Below are positions 17,368 through 25,216 of a stretch of 64,000 nucleotides of DNA, piece by piece (positions within the stretch are counted from its first letter, which is position 1; every line of letters starts with the position of its first letter). The notes under the pieces were generated by a model that had not been told where the DNA came from, made no database searches, and saw only the letters and a list, made by a program, of their open reading frames with translations. Location of the stretch: the NCBI GenBank assembly GCA_030834895.1, contig JAUQXA010000024.1:62001-126000 (forward strand), in the 5' to 3' direction. A program made the position numbers and the translations under genes. The stretch comes from Anaerolineales bacterium. GTDB lineage: Bacteria > Chloroflexota > Anaerolineae > Anaerolineales > Villigracilaceae.

Positions 17368-18297
17368 ATGAACAAATACGACATCCTCGTCGCAGGCGAA
17401 ATCAATCCCGATTTGATTCTCTCTGGCGACGTCATCCCTGAATTTGGCCAGGTCGAAAAACTCGTCGATTCGGCGTCGCTTGCCATTGGCTCCTCGTCTG
17501 CCATCTTTGCCTGTGGCGCTGCGCGACTTGGACTGAAGGTTGCATTCATTGGTGTGTGTGGTGACGATGTTTTCGGGCGCTTCATGTTGGATGAAATGCA
17601 AAAGCGGGGTGTGGATATTTCCAATGTGATTCTCCGTACCGACGGGCAGACTGGATTGAGCGTTATTCTCAGCCAGCCCTTTGACGCTGCTCAGGGAGAC
17701 CGCGCGATTTTGACTCACTCCGGGCTGATGGCTGAACTCCGAGCCTCAGACATCCCCGACAGTTTGTTGAGTCAGGCATGTCACCTGCACGTTGCGAGTT
17801 ATTTCCTGCAAACCAAGCTTCAGCCCGGTCTCCCTGTCTTGTTCCAGCGCGCCCTTTCTTTGGGACTGACCACCTCGCTTGACACGAACTACGACCCGTC
17901 TGAAAAATGGCTGGGCTTCGACGAACTGCTTGCCGTCACGAACGTCTTTCTGCCCAATGCGACGGAAGCAAAGTCGCTCACCGGTGTGGAAAATGTTGAC
18001 GAAGCAGCGATCAGACTTGGGTGGAAGGTCGAGTTGGCGGCGATCAAGCTCGGAGCGGAGGGGGCGCTCGGTGTGAGGCAATCCCAAAAGGTCAGAGTTC
18101 CCTCCATTCCAGCAAAAGTTGTGGATACCGTTGGCGCAGGTGACAGTTTCGATGCGGGTTTCATTTATGGATATTTGCAAGGGTGGTCGTTGGAAAAGTC
18201 ACTTCGGCTGGGCGTTGTTTGCGGCGGACTCTCGACCCAAAAAGCGGGTGGAACGAATGGACAACCAGCCTTGAAAGAAGCTTTGGAGTACCTGTGA
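17368..18297 (+). CDS. PfkB-family carbohydrate kinase
   Basis: A 309-residue ribokinase-fold kinase. Seen: the N-terminal lid region YDILVAGEINPDLILSGD, substrate motif SSSAIFACGAARLGLKVAFI, and the C-terminal PfkB signature DTVGAGDSFDAGFIYGYL with the catalytic Asp. The ATG at 17368 is used; the ORF's TTG adds one residue. It overlaps the next kinase by four bases (GTGA). Substrate not evident; since the next gene looks like the tagatose-6-phosphate kinase, this one could phosphorylate the free (amino)sugar, but that is inference. Confidence 0.88.
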   Translation: MNKYDILVAGEINPDLILSGDVIPEFGQVEKLVDSASLAIGSSSAIFACGAARLGLKVAFIGVCGDDVFGRFMLDEMQKRGVDISNVILRTDGQTGLSVILSQPFDAAQGDRAILTHSGLMAELRASDIPDSLLSQACHLHVASYFLQTKLQPGLPVLFQRALSLGLTTSLDTNYDPSEKWLGFDELLAVTNVFLPNATEAKSLTGVENVDEAAIRLGWKVELAAIKLGAEGALGVRQSQKVRVPSIPAKVVDTVGAGDSFDAGFIYGYLQGWSLEKSLRLGVVCGGLSTQKAGGTNGQPALKEALEYL

Positions 18298-19226
18298 TCC
18301 TTTGCCTGACCCCCAATCCCGCAATTGATCGAACCATGTACCTCGATGTGCTATACATTGGCGAGGTTCATCGCACGAATAAAGTACTGGCGGCGGCGGG
18401 CGGTAAGGGGCTTAACGTGGCTCGCGCCATTCGCACGTTGGGCGGCGACCCGCTTTGCATGGGCTTCCTCGGTGGACACGCGGGGAACCTGCTGTCAGAA
18501 CTTGCCGAGCAGGAGGGATTGCATGGGTATTGGACGCGGACAAAAAACGAAACCCGGACTTGCATCATTTTAGTTCAACCGAATCGGGATGCGACTGTGA
18601 TCAATGACCCAGGTGCGGCGGTTGATTTGGATGAATGCAAGTCGCTTGTTTTCGATGTATGGGAAAAGTCTTTTGAGGCAAGCCGGGTCTGCGTGAGCGG
18701 AAGTCTGCCGCCCGGCTTTTCGTTGGATCTGTTTAAGTCAATGCTTGCAGGCTTGGTGGAGCGAAAGAAATCCGTGTGGGTTGACACAAGCAGTCAGGCG
18801 TTGAAGACCGCGTTGAGCGTACGGGGTGTCAATATCAAGGTCAATGCGGCGGAATTGAGTGAAGCGCTTGGCGTGGAAATATCAAACACGGAACAGGCAG
18901 TGAACGCGGCGTGGGAATTATGCCAATCGGGAATCGAATGGGCTGTTGTCACGCTTGGAAAACAAGGCGCGGTCCTTGTCTCTGCGGATGAAAGTTGGGT
19001 GGCGCAGCCGCCGGAGATTCAAATCGTCAGCAGCGTTGGTAGTGGAGATGCTTTTCTGGGTGGATTGGCCTTTGCCTTTTCAAAAGGTTATACCCCCGAT
19101 CTTGCATTGCGCCATGCCGTTGCCGCAGGTGCCGCCAATGCGCTTTGTGCTGGCGGGGGAGTTTTATCTCTTGCAGATTTTGGGAAGCTGTACGAAAATT
19201 GTGTGTGTACAGAAGGAATTTCTTAG
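18294..19226 (+). CDS. 1-phosphofructokinase/tagatose-6-phosphate kinase (LacC/FruK) family
   Basis: A 310-residue hexose-phosphate kinase. The GTG at 18294, overlapping the previous stop as GTGA with GGAG upstream, gives the family's typical N-terminus VILCLTPNPAIDRTMYLD; the longer ORF is the shadow of the previous gene. Motifs: AAAGGKGLNVARAIRTLGG, VSGSLPPGFSLD and SSVGSGDAFLGGLAFAF with the catalytic Asp. LacC converts tagatose-6-phosphate to the 1,6-bisphosphate, the LacD substrate, using ATP. FruK or PfkB specificity cannot be excluded. Last gene of the plus-strand operon. Confidence 0.88.
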   Translation: MILCLTPNPAIDRTMYLDVLYIGEVHRTNKVLAAAGGKGLNVARAIRTLGGDPLCMGFLGGHAGNLLSELAEQEGLHGYWTRTKNETRTCIILVQPNRDATVINDPGAAVDLDECKSLVFDVWEKSFEASRVCVSGSLPPGFSLDLFKSMLAGLVERKKSVWVDTSSQALKTALSVRGVNIKVNAAELSEALGVEISNTEQAVNAAWELCQSGIEWAVVTLGKQGAVLVSADESWVAQPPEIQIVSSVGSGDAFLGGLAFAFSKGYTPDLALRHAVAAGAANALCAGGGVLSLADFGKLYENCVCTEGIS

Positions 19227-19230
19227 TTTC

Positions 19231-19264
19231 TCGTAGCGACACTGTAACAAAAGACTGCCTCGCT
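19231..19264. terminator. Weak hairpin between convergent operons
   Basis: GTAGCGA (19231-19237) and TCGCTAC (19258-19264) pair over a 20-base loop in the 65-base gap between the plus-strand kinase and the minus-strand phosphotriesterase homologue. There is no T-tract, so the call is weak. Confidence 0.3.
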
Positions 19265-19291
19265 ACTTCAAAGCTCGCAATAGCATCAAAA

Positions 19292-20209
19292 TTAGAAAGC
19301 CAAAAACCTTGCTGGATTTTCTACCAGCATCGTGTGGATGAGTTTCTCGTTTACGCCCGCTTCACGCATGGCCGGGACGAAGTTGAGCAACAGGTGGGCC
19401 AGTCCGTTCATGCGTGGGTTGTGAACATGCCACGCCGACTTGCGCGCCGTATCGCCAGATAGGAGGATTTGATTGACGTGTCCTGCCGCAATCAAATCCT
19501 TGATAAGCGAGACTCTCTCAGCATCGGGCCAGTATTTGTTTTTGCCTATTTGGTCGAAGCCGAGATGCACGCCCAAACGCGCCAGCGCAAGATAGGTCTC
19601 GCGTGGCAGTCTGCGATCCAGGTGACCGATGAGCATTCGCTCGAAAGGGACGCCTGCTTCATTCAATAAATTTGCCTGCTCGATGGCAAACGTCCCTGCT
19701 TCGGTGTGGGTGGAGACAGGCGCTCCCGTGGCCTCGTGCGCCAGCCCAACCGCGTGGATGACTCGGCGTTCGCTGTCGGTGGCGGTGTTTTGGCTGCTCG
19801 CGGCTTTGATGACTCCCGCCTTGATGTCCGTGCCGCTCATGCCCAAATTAATGTCAGTGATGATGCCGTTTGCAATCTCATCCACCGATTTACCAGCCAA
19901 TGCCGCCGCGCTGAACTTCTCCTTGTGGTGACCTGTGGCTGCGATCACGTGCAACCCAGAGGCTTCTGCGATTTGTCGCAATTCAACAGGACAGCGCCCG
20001 ATTTCAGCGGTGGTCATCTCGACCAGCGCGTTGCCTCCCGCAGATTTGAAATAACGCGCTTCTGCCACCGCCGCCGGTATGGAATCAAAACCGAGGTCGG
20101 GGTCTTCGTCTACGTAGGGTTCGGGGACAGACCAAAGCAAATGTTCATGGCAGGTGGTCACGCCGAGTTCAGATGGGGAAATATCTCCGAGAATAGTACG
20201 AATCTTCAT
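19292..20209 (-). CDS. Phosphotriesterase-homology (PHP) family metallohydrolase, probable lactonase
   Basis: A 305-residue binuclear-metal TIM barrel. Ligands are visible in order: HEHLL (two His, residues 21-25), Lys in GTDIKAGVIKAA (candidate carbamylated Lys), His in VSTHTEAGTFA, His in LIGHLDRR and Asp in LLSGDTARKS. Family members hydrolyse phosphotriesters, lactones or other esters; those next to sugar dehydrogenases are often sugar lactonases. The start overlaps the FAD oxidoreductase stop (TAATG), so the pair is coupled. A lactonase acting after oxidation of a sugar is the preferred but unproven role. Confidence 0.82.
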   Translation of the reverse strand: MKIRTILGDISPSELGVTTCHEHLLWSVPEPYVDEDPDLGFDSIPAAVAEARYFKSAGGNALVEMTTAEIGRCPVELRQIAEASGLHVIAATGHHKEKFSAAALAGKSVDEIANGIITDINLGMSGTDIKAGVIKAASSQNTATDSERRVIHAVGLAHEATGAPVSTHTEAGTFAIEQANLLNEAGVPFERMLIGHLDRRLPRETYLALARLGVHLGFDQIGKNKYWPDAERVSLIKDLIAAGHVNQILLSGDTARKSAWHVHNPRMNGLAHLLLNFVPAMREAGVNEKLIHTMLVENPARFLAF

Positions 20210-21492
20210 TAGATAACCGCTCCTAATTTGCGCAGGGAATCCTGCAAGTCAGGAATTTTGATTTCGGACAGAGTCTTGCCATTTGCAATCGTCAACGCCG
20301 CCGCCGTGCCTGCGGCTTGTCCCATCGCCATGCACTGTCCCATGCTGCGGACGGAGGCGTGGGCGTCGTGGTCAGCCGAGAGACAGCGACCCGCCACAAG
20401 CAGGGAGTCCACATTTTGTGGCAGCAGGCAGCGATACGGGATGTGATACGTCTCGCTGTCGGGCAGATATTCCCAACGCGTATCCGCTCCCGCGTGATGC
20501 TCTTCGATAGGTGCTCCGCACTGGGCAATCGCATCATCGAACTTGCGGGCAGACAGAACATCAGCACGAGTCAGGCGATACTCACCGAAGATGCGCCTGC
20601 TTTCGCGGACTCCGATCTGCGTGCTCAATCCACTGAGTAACGCCTTTTCATAACCGGGCACGCGCTCGATCAGGAAGCGGGTGTACTCCATCGCCTGCCT
20701 GCGTCCTTCGATCTCGGCGCGGCTCAACTGCTCCACGTCGTTCGGGTCGACGTTCGTGACGCGGGTCACGTTGGTTGCCATCACGCCGTCGAGCGGGGTG
20801 ACATGCACACTGCCTTCCTTGCGTGGCAGATCGTATCCTTCTGCCGAAGCCATCAATTCATGCAATTCGTTTTTCTTGACCTGCTTCGCCCGCGCCACGT
20901 CCACATTGATCAACTTGAAGGTCGTTGTCAGCGACTGGATTTTTCCGTCCTTCGCGCTCTCAAACGGAACGCCGCACGCCGCGGCAACATCCGCATCGCC
21001 AGAGGCGTCAATGACCAGGTCAGCCATCAGGCGGAACAACCCCGACTTGTTGGCGATGACGACTCCGCGCAGGATGTTTTTCTCGACGATGACATCCACC
21101 ACCAGCGAGTGATACAGAATTCTGGCTCCCGACTGGCTAGCGACTGTTTCCCAGACCACTTTCAACACTTCGGGGTCGTACGTGATGCCTTGTCCCGCGC
21201 CGTAAGTATTGGGACGATAAATCGCGGCTTTGCGTTTCATCAGTTCGTCAATGACCAGATCGGGGATTCCGCCCACGACCTTCCGCGCCTGTGAGCCGGG
21301 CGTGTAAAAACCGTAGATGGTGTCCAGTACCTGTGTACTGATTCCGCCCATGAAACCGTAGCGCTCGACCAGGGTCACTTCCGCGCCGAGCCTTGCCGCG
21401 GTGACAGCGGCGGTTGCGCCCGCCGAGCCTGAGCCTACTACGAGGATTTTTGTTTTGGGTAAGTCGGTGAGTTGACGAGTATAAGTATGCAT
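20209..21492 (-). CDS. FAD-dependent oxidoreductase (FAD_oxidored family)
   Basis: A 427-residue flavoprotein. The dinucleotide-binding start is KILVVGSGSAGATAAVTAAR with Glu ending strand 2 (VTLVERYGFMGG); a second nucleotide-binding strand LVIDASGDADVAAACG is clear, as is the family C-terminus (LLVAGRCLSADHDAHASVRS, then MGQCMAMGQAAGTAAAL). The ATG at 21492 is preferred, but the frame opens at an ATG (21531) that overlaps the SDR stop; the 13 extra residues are encoded by an inserted REP-like repeat. The substrate is not evident; members include enzymes acting on sugars or polyols. Confidence 0.85.
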   Translation of the reverse strand: MHTYTRQLTDLPKTKILVVGSGSAGATAAVTAARLGAEVTLVERYGFMGGISTQVLDTIYGFYTPGSQARKVVGGIPDLVIDELMKRKAAIYRPNTYGAGQGITYDPEVLKVVWETVASQSGARILYHSLVVDVIVEKNILRGVVIANKSGLFRLMADLVIDASGDADVAAACGVPFESAKDGKIQSLTTTFKLINVDVARAKQVKKNELHELMASAEGYDLPRKEGSVHVTPLDGVMATNVTRVTNVDPNDVEQLSRAEIEGRRQAMEYTRFLIERVPGYEKALLSGLSTQIGVRESRRIFGEYRLTRADVLSARKFDDAIAQCGAPIEEHHAGADTRWEYLPDSETYHIPYRCLLPQNVDSLLVAGRCLSADHDAHASVRSMGQCMAMGQAAGTAAALTIANGKTLSEIKIPDLQDSLRKLGAVI

Positions 21493-21503
21493 ATTGGGTT
21501 TGG

Positions 21504-21531
21504 GAGATTGCTTCGTTCCTCGCAATGACAT
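21504..21531. repeat. Half copy of the TCATTGCGAG/GAAGCAATC repeat
   Basis: GAGATTGCTTCGTTCCTCGCAATGACAT (in two pieces: GAGATTGCTTCG and CTCGCAATGACA) matches the right arm of the full palindrome at 58396-58492. It sits between the SDR stop and the FAD oxidoreductase and supplies that frame's upstream ATG. Confidence 0.6.
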
Positions 21532-22301
21532 TACCTCACAGTCCAGCCGCCATCGACGGTAAGAACTGCGCCAGTGACGAAGGATGAAGAGGCTGAAGCA
21601 AGATAGAGGGCGGCGTTGGCGACATCCTGTGGGGAACCGAAGTTACCAGTGAGTGGTTGTAACTGAGGCAGCCGCGATTGGATGTGTTCGCTTTCCTGTG
21701 CGCGCCTGCTCATGGGGGTGGCGATCAAGCCGGGACAAATCACGTTGGCGCGGATTCCGCGCGGTGCGTAATAGGAGGCAATCGAGCGTGTCAGGCTGAT
21801 GATTGCGCCTTTGCTGGTGGCGTAGGCGTGCGTGGCAAAATCATCGTCGCCACCGACCAAACCTAGCACAGAAGCCACGTTGACAATGACTCCATGTCCC
21901 TGTGGAAGCATGGCTTGAAGCGCATACTTGCAGCAGTGGAAAGTGCTGTCGAGATTCAAAGCCAGTGTTTTGTCCCAGCCTTCGAGAGTGCAGGCATCAG
22001 TGGGACCATCACCCCATTTTCGTCCGCTGCCACCGGCGACGTTAACCAGAACATCAAGCCGCTTGAAGTTGGAGATCACATCTTTGATGGAAGATTCAAC
22101 CTGTGGGGCGGAGGATACGTCCACGATTTGACTGGTGTGATTTCCTTTCATCACGCGCAGCGTTTCGGCGGCGCGGGATTCGTCAATTTCAAAAATCACC
22201 ACCTGCGCGTCCTGCTCGGCAAACAACTGCGCTGTCGCTTGTCCGATTCCGCTCCCTCCGCCGGTGACGATTGCCACCTTGCCTGCGAGATTTCCAGTCA
22301 T
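21531..22301 (-). CDS. Short-chain dehydrogenase/reductase (SDR)
   Basis: A ~256-residue classical SDR. Cofactor motif VAIVTGGGSGIGQATAQLFA; NVAGG after strand 4; catalytic Ser in VNVASVLG; active-site YATSK; C-terminal TGAVLTVDGGW. Asp/Glu at the end of strand 2 (VVIFEIDES) suggests NAD(H). The ATG at 22301 forms an ATGA overlap with the SIS gene; the ATG six bases earlier is possible. In this operon it probably oxidises a sugar or polyol hydroxyl, with the FAD enzyme and the PHP hydrolase acting on related intermediates. Confidence 0.9.
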   Translation of the reverse strand: MTGNLAGKVAIVTGGGSGIGQATAQLFAEQDAQVVIFEIDESRAAETLRVMKGNHTSQIVDVSSAPQVESSIKDVISNFKRLDVLVNVAGGSGRKWGDGPTDACTLEGWDKTLALNLDSTFHCCKYALQAMLPQGHGVIVNVASVLGLVGGDDDFATHAYATSKGAIISLTRSIASYYAPRGIRANVICPGLIATPMSRRAQESEHIQSRLPQLQPLTGNFGSPQDVANAALYLASASSSFVTGAVLTVDGGWTVR

Positions 22302-23080
22302 CGACATCCGCCGTAGACTTTTTGAACGCGGTCACGGTAGTCGTCGTAGCACTCGTCGAAACGCTTCTTCGAGGCTTCACTACCGATGAAGAAACTGCTG
22401 GTCAGCACGATGGGCGGTTTGCCAAGTGCGGTCAATTTTTCGGCAATCAGACATTTGAGGGCATTTGTCACTGTCGCCGCGCCGATGGTGGAGCCGGGAC
22501 CGACGGGGTCTTCAAGTCCATCCACGCGGACGAGCGCATCACCGGCGGGCGTGCAATTGTCGATGACGATGTCGGCAATGTCGGTCAGTTTTTTTCCGCT
22601 GCTATGAGGTGCAGGAACGGAATTGCAGTGATCCACTGAGACAACGGCGATCACGGGCATATTTTGTCGTTTGGCTTCTAGGGCAACATCCACAACCACT
22701 TCGTTGACACCACTATTCGAGAAGAGCAAAAAGCAATCAGGTTTGGCAAAGACAAAGTTGCGCATGATAACCTGCCCAAAGCCCTCGACGTGTTCGAGGA
22801 ACATGGCTTGCCGTTGTCCGTTCGAGCCGACAACGAGGTTGTGGTAGGTGAGCGAGAGTTCGACGATGGGATGGAAGCCGGGAAAACTCCCGTGGCGCGG
22901 GAACATCTCTTCGACGAAGATGCGGGAATGTCCCGTGCCAAAGAGATGGACAAGCCCGTCCCCGGCGATGGTTTGAGTGCAGAGTTCGGCGGCGCGTTCG
23001 ATGGCGTCCGTTTGTGTGGCGCGGATGCAATCGAGGATGGCTTGCGCCTGATCGAGATATTTAAAGGCAGAGTTTGACAT
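22298..23080 (-). CDS. SIS-domain protein, UPF0309-like
   Basis: A 260-residue single-SIS protein. Seen: an N-terminal helical hairpin, then LVHLFGTGHSRIFVEEMFPR, LLFSNSGVNEVVVDVALEAK (SIS signature) and MPVIAVVSVDHCNSVPAPHS. The C-terminal GPGSTIGAATVTNALKCLIA is typical of the UPF0309 group. SIS domains bind phosphosugars; the group's reaction is not established. The ATG at 23080 is used; the ORF's extra N-terminus (LRCAQHDI) is translated REP repeat. The stop overlaps the SDR start (ATGA). Confidence 0.85.
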   Translation of the reverse strand: MSNSAFKYLDQAQAILDCIRATQTDAIERAAELCTQTIAGDGLVHLFGTGHSRIFVEEMFPRHGSFPGFHPIVELSLTYHNLVVGSNGQRQAMFLEHVEGFGQVIMRNFVFAKPDCFLLFSNSGVNEVVVDVALEAKRQNMPVIAVVSVDHCNSVPAPHSSGKKLTDIADIVIDNCTPAGDALVRVDGLEDPVGPGSTIGAATVTNALKCLIAEKLTALGKPPIVLTSSFFIGSEASKKRFDECYDDYRDRVQKVYGGCR

Positions 23081-23103
23081 TTTATTCACCAATAATAGGG
23101 TGA

Positions 23104-23172
23104 TGTCATGCTGAGCGCAGCGAAGCATCTCTGTACTATGCCAGAGACTCTTCGCTGTCGCTCAGAGTGACA
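23104..23172. repeat. REP-like imperfect palindrome, TGTCATGCTGAGCG family
   Basis: TGTCATGCTGAGCGCAGCG, AAGCATCTCTG on the left is mirrored by CAGAGACTCTTCGCTGTCG, CTCAGAGTGACA on the right, with mismatches and a short centre (TACTATG). It fills most of the gap between the GntR and SIS genes. A second copy of the family is at 36838-36911. Confidence 0.75.
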
Positions 23173-23185
23173 TATTCAGTCACAA

Positions 23186-23947
23186 TTAATCGCAACAGGT
23201 TTGTGTGGTACTGTATTCGTAGCGGTCGGCGCGGTAATAACTGGCGGAGTGTTCGATGATCTCGCCGTCATCGAGATAGGTGGTCGTGCCCACGAATAGG
23301 AGCGGATCGCCTTCTGCGATATTCAATAATTCCGCGCGGTACTCATCCGCTGCAACGGCGCGGACGACGTGGTCGATGCGATTGATGATGAGATGGTATT
23401 TCGTGGACAGGATTTCATAAAGCGACTGGTTGGTGAAGTCCTGTTGCTCGATGCCGTGACAACGTTCGACCAGCACAGTGCTGGTCTGGTGGCAGATTGG
23501 CTCATCGTCGCCGAGGCGCAGACGTTCGATGACAAAGCAGGGCTTTCCTTTCAAGGCTTGCAGGGTGGGGACGTTTTCTGCGTTCACCGTGCCCATTTCG
23601 GTGCTCAAAGTTCGAGAGTGGGGTTCACGCCCCAATTCGCGCATTTGCTGGCTGAAACTACGGTCGAGAAAAAACTGCGTGTGGCTGGGTTGCTGGCGGA
23701 CGAATGTCCCGCGTCCGGCAAAACGCTCGAGCAGGTCATCATCCACAAGACGGACAATCGCCTGACGGATGGTCTGCCGCCCGACATTGTACGCCTGGCA
23801 GATTTCCATCTCCGGTGGCAGCATCCCACCCGGGGGAATGACTCCGCTTTGAATCATTTGCCGCAAGTCGAGATAGATTTGGTGATACAACGGCACCGGG
23901 CTTTTGGGGTCAACTTCGGTATAGGGGAGGTCGAGTGTGCTTTCCAT
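23186..23947 (-). CDS. GntR family regulator with UTRA sensor domain (HutC type)
   Basis: A 253-residue transcription factor. The winged HTH is at ~residues 10-80 (LYHQIYLDLRQMIQSGVIPP, PPEMEICQAYNVGRQTIRQA, FAGRGTFVRQ). The UTRA ligand domain follows (FVIERLRLGDDEPICHQTST, RIDHVVRAVAADEYRAELLN, with IIEHSASYYRADRYEY at the end). UTRA domains usually sense a sugar phosphate or amino-acid derivative. The ATG at 23947 lies one base after the URO-D-like stop, so the two are cotranscribed. The palindrome at 25217-25234 between the divergent promoters is the likeliest operator. Confidence 0.88.
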   Translation of the reverse strand: MESTLDLPYTEVDPKSPVPLYHQIYLDLRQMIQSGVIPPGGMLPPEMEICQAYNVGRQTIRQAIVRLVDDDLLERFAGRGTFVRQQPSHTQFFLDRSFSQQMRELGREPHSRTLSTEMGTVNAENVPTLQALKGKPCFVIERLRLGDDEPICHQTSTVLVERCHGIEQQDFTNQSLYEILSTKYHLIINRIDHVVRAVAADEYRAELLNIAEGDPLLFVGTTTYLDDGEIIEHSASYYRADRYEYSTTQTCCD

Positions 23948-23948
23948 G

Positions 23949-25118
23949 TTATACGGTCTCCGCAATTTGAATCGGATATTTGCCGAATTGGCGGGCGGTC
24001 TCGAACAGGGTGACGACATTCTCCGCCGAGACATCCGCCTGAAGGTGGTTGGACGGCGCGAGGATGTATCCGCCGCCAACCGCGAGTTGGGAAATGCGAC
24101 GCTTCACCTCGGCAATCACGTCTTCGCGTGAACCGGGCATGGCGTGCGAAATGTCGATGCCGCCAAGGAAGGAAACCTGCTTGCCGAATTTCTCCTTGAT
24201 TTCCGGAATGTTCGTAGCGGGTAACGGTTCAAGCGGATGAATGACATCGATGCCCAGCGCAATCAGGTCAGGCAGTAATTTGGTGATCGCCCCGTCACTA
24301 TGGAACATGACCTTTGTATTTGGGTTGTATTCCTTGATAACTTTGACCAGCCGCTCGATGCAGGGCTTGATAAACTTGCGGAACATGGCAGGCGAGATGA
24401 TGAGGTTGAGGTTGCCGGCATAATCGTCGCCGGGCAGTTCGACCATGTCGAAGTATTTTCCACCCGTTTGCATGGCAAGCCGCAACAAGCCTTCGATGGC
24501 GGTGGTGACTTTGTCCAGCAGGGCAAGGGCGAATTCGGGGTTGAGCGCCATGTCTGTCAGGAAGTTTTCGGTGCCGCGCAAGTCTGAGGCGGTCTGGAAA
24601 AGTCCATGAGAAGCAACCATGCGCATAACCACGAAATAGTCGGTTTGTTCGCGCAGGAAACGGGCGCGGTCAGCCAGACCAGCCGTCCAGCGCGGGTCGG
24701 TCAAATCGGGCCAGTGGATGCGGGCTTCGATATCATCCACGCTGGCGGCTTCTTTGAGGATTCCCGCACCGGCATAGTAATACGGCAGGGCGCGTTTCCA
24801 GACCTGGCCGTAGGAATCGTAAAAGGTGTTTTCATCCTCGCCGGCGTTGATCGGGCTGTTGGGCAGAAGCCCCGGCCAGCAGTAACGCAGGTCGGTGCCG
24901 AGTTTTTCCAGCAGGCGGTCGTCCATGTAGGAGATGCTGTGTCCGCTGCGGAAGGGGGCGACGGGTTCGCCCAAATTCAGGTGGTGAATCAGCCTGAGGT
25001 AGAGGTCGTCCACGATGCCGTAGGGACCACCACCCAAAGCCAAGGGAACAGAATCAGGTTCTTCGTGAGAAAGAGCCGTCAACACTCGTTGTCGTGGGGT
25101 CATTTTTGCAGGTGTCAT
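23949..25118 (-). CDS. Uroporphyrinogen-decarboxylase (URO-D) family protein, non-haem branch
   Basis: A 389-residue TIM-barrel protein. Family signs: MTPRQRVLTALSHEEPDSVP at the start, then LGGGPYG, YFDMVELPGDDYAGN and VHFLGG-like VSFLGGIDISH, ending with GGGYILAPSNHLQADVS. In MtaA/CmuA-type methyltransferases of this fold a His-X-Cys...Cys set binds zinc; here the corresponding place reads FHSDGAI, without Cys. So a thiol or methyl-cobalamin transfer role is not supported, and it is unlikely to make haem. Its function in sugar clusters is unknown. First gene of the minus-strand operon. Confidence 0.82.
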   Translation of the reverse strand: MTPAKMTPRQRVLTALSHEEPDSVPLALGGGPYGIVDDLYLRLIHHLNLGEPVAPFRSGHSISYMDDRLLEKLGTDLRYCWPGLLPNSPINAGEDENTFYDSYGQVWKRALPYYYAGAGILKEAASVDDIEARIHWPDLTDPRWTAGLADRARFLREQTDYFVVMRMVASHGLFQTASDLRGTENFLTDMALNPEFALALLDKVTTAIEGLLRLAMQTGGKYFDMVELPGDDYAGNLNLIISPAMFRKFIKPCIERLVKVIKEYNPNTKVMFHSDGAITKLLPDLIALGIDVIHPLEPLPATNIPEIKEKFGKQVSFLGGIDISHAMPGSREDVIAEVKRRISQLAVGGGYILAPSNHLQADVSAENVVTLFETARQFGKYPIQIAETV

Positions 25119-25133
25119 TAATATAAATCCAGT

Positions 25134-25146
25134 GAAATGTTCGTAC
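25134..25146. promoter_or_regulatory. Candidate operator half-site (GAAATGTTCGTAC)
   Basis: GAAATGTTCGTAC resembles the first 13 bases of the palindrome at 25217 (GAAATGTCCGAAC), differing at two positions. It lies just downstream of the minus-strand -10 box, mirroring the placement of the full palindrome on the other strand. Confidence 0.4.
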
Positions 25147-25156
25147 AATAAAACAA

Positions 25157-25185
25157 TTCTACTCAATTATCTGATTGTCCGCAAG
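25157..25185 (-). promoter_or_regulatory. Sigma70-type promoter of the URO-D/GntR operon
   Basis: Read on the minus strand: TTGCGG (25185-25180), a 17-base spacer, TAGAAT (25162-25157). The start of transcription would fall near 25150, close to the operator-like half-site. Confidence 0.55.
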
Positions 25186-25187
25186 AT

Positions 25188-25215
25188 TGACTTGTGAAGA
25201 GGATTATTATATAAT
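25188..25215 (+). promoter_or_regulatory. Strong sigma70-type promoter of the Gfo/Idh gene
   Basis: TTGACT (25188-25193), a 16-base spacer and perfect TATAAT (25210-25215), the best promoter match in the window. It is back to back with the minus-strand promoter, so the two gene groups are probably regulated together. Confidence 0.7.
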
Positions 25216-25216
25216 C

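Noticed and set aside
18183-18293. Longer start of the LacC-like kinase
   Set aside because: The extra N-terminus is the out-of-frame reading of the previous kinase; GTG 18294 with GGAG and GTGA overlap gives the normal family N-terminus.
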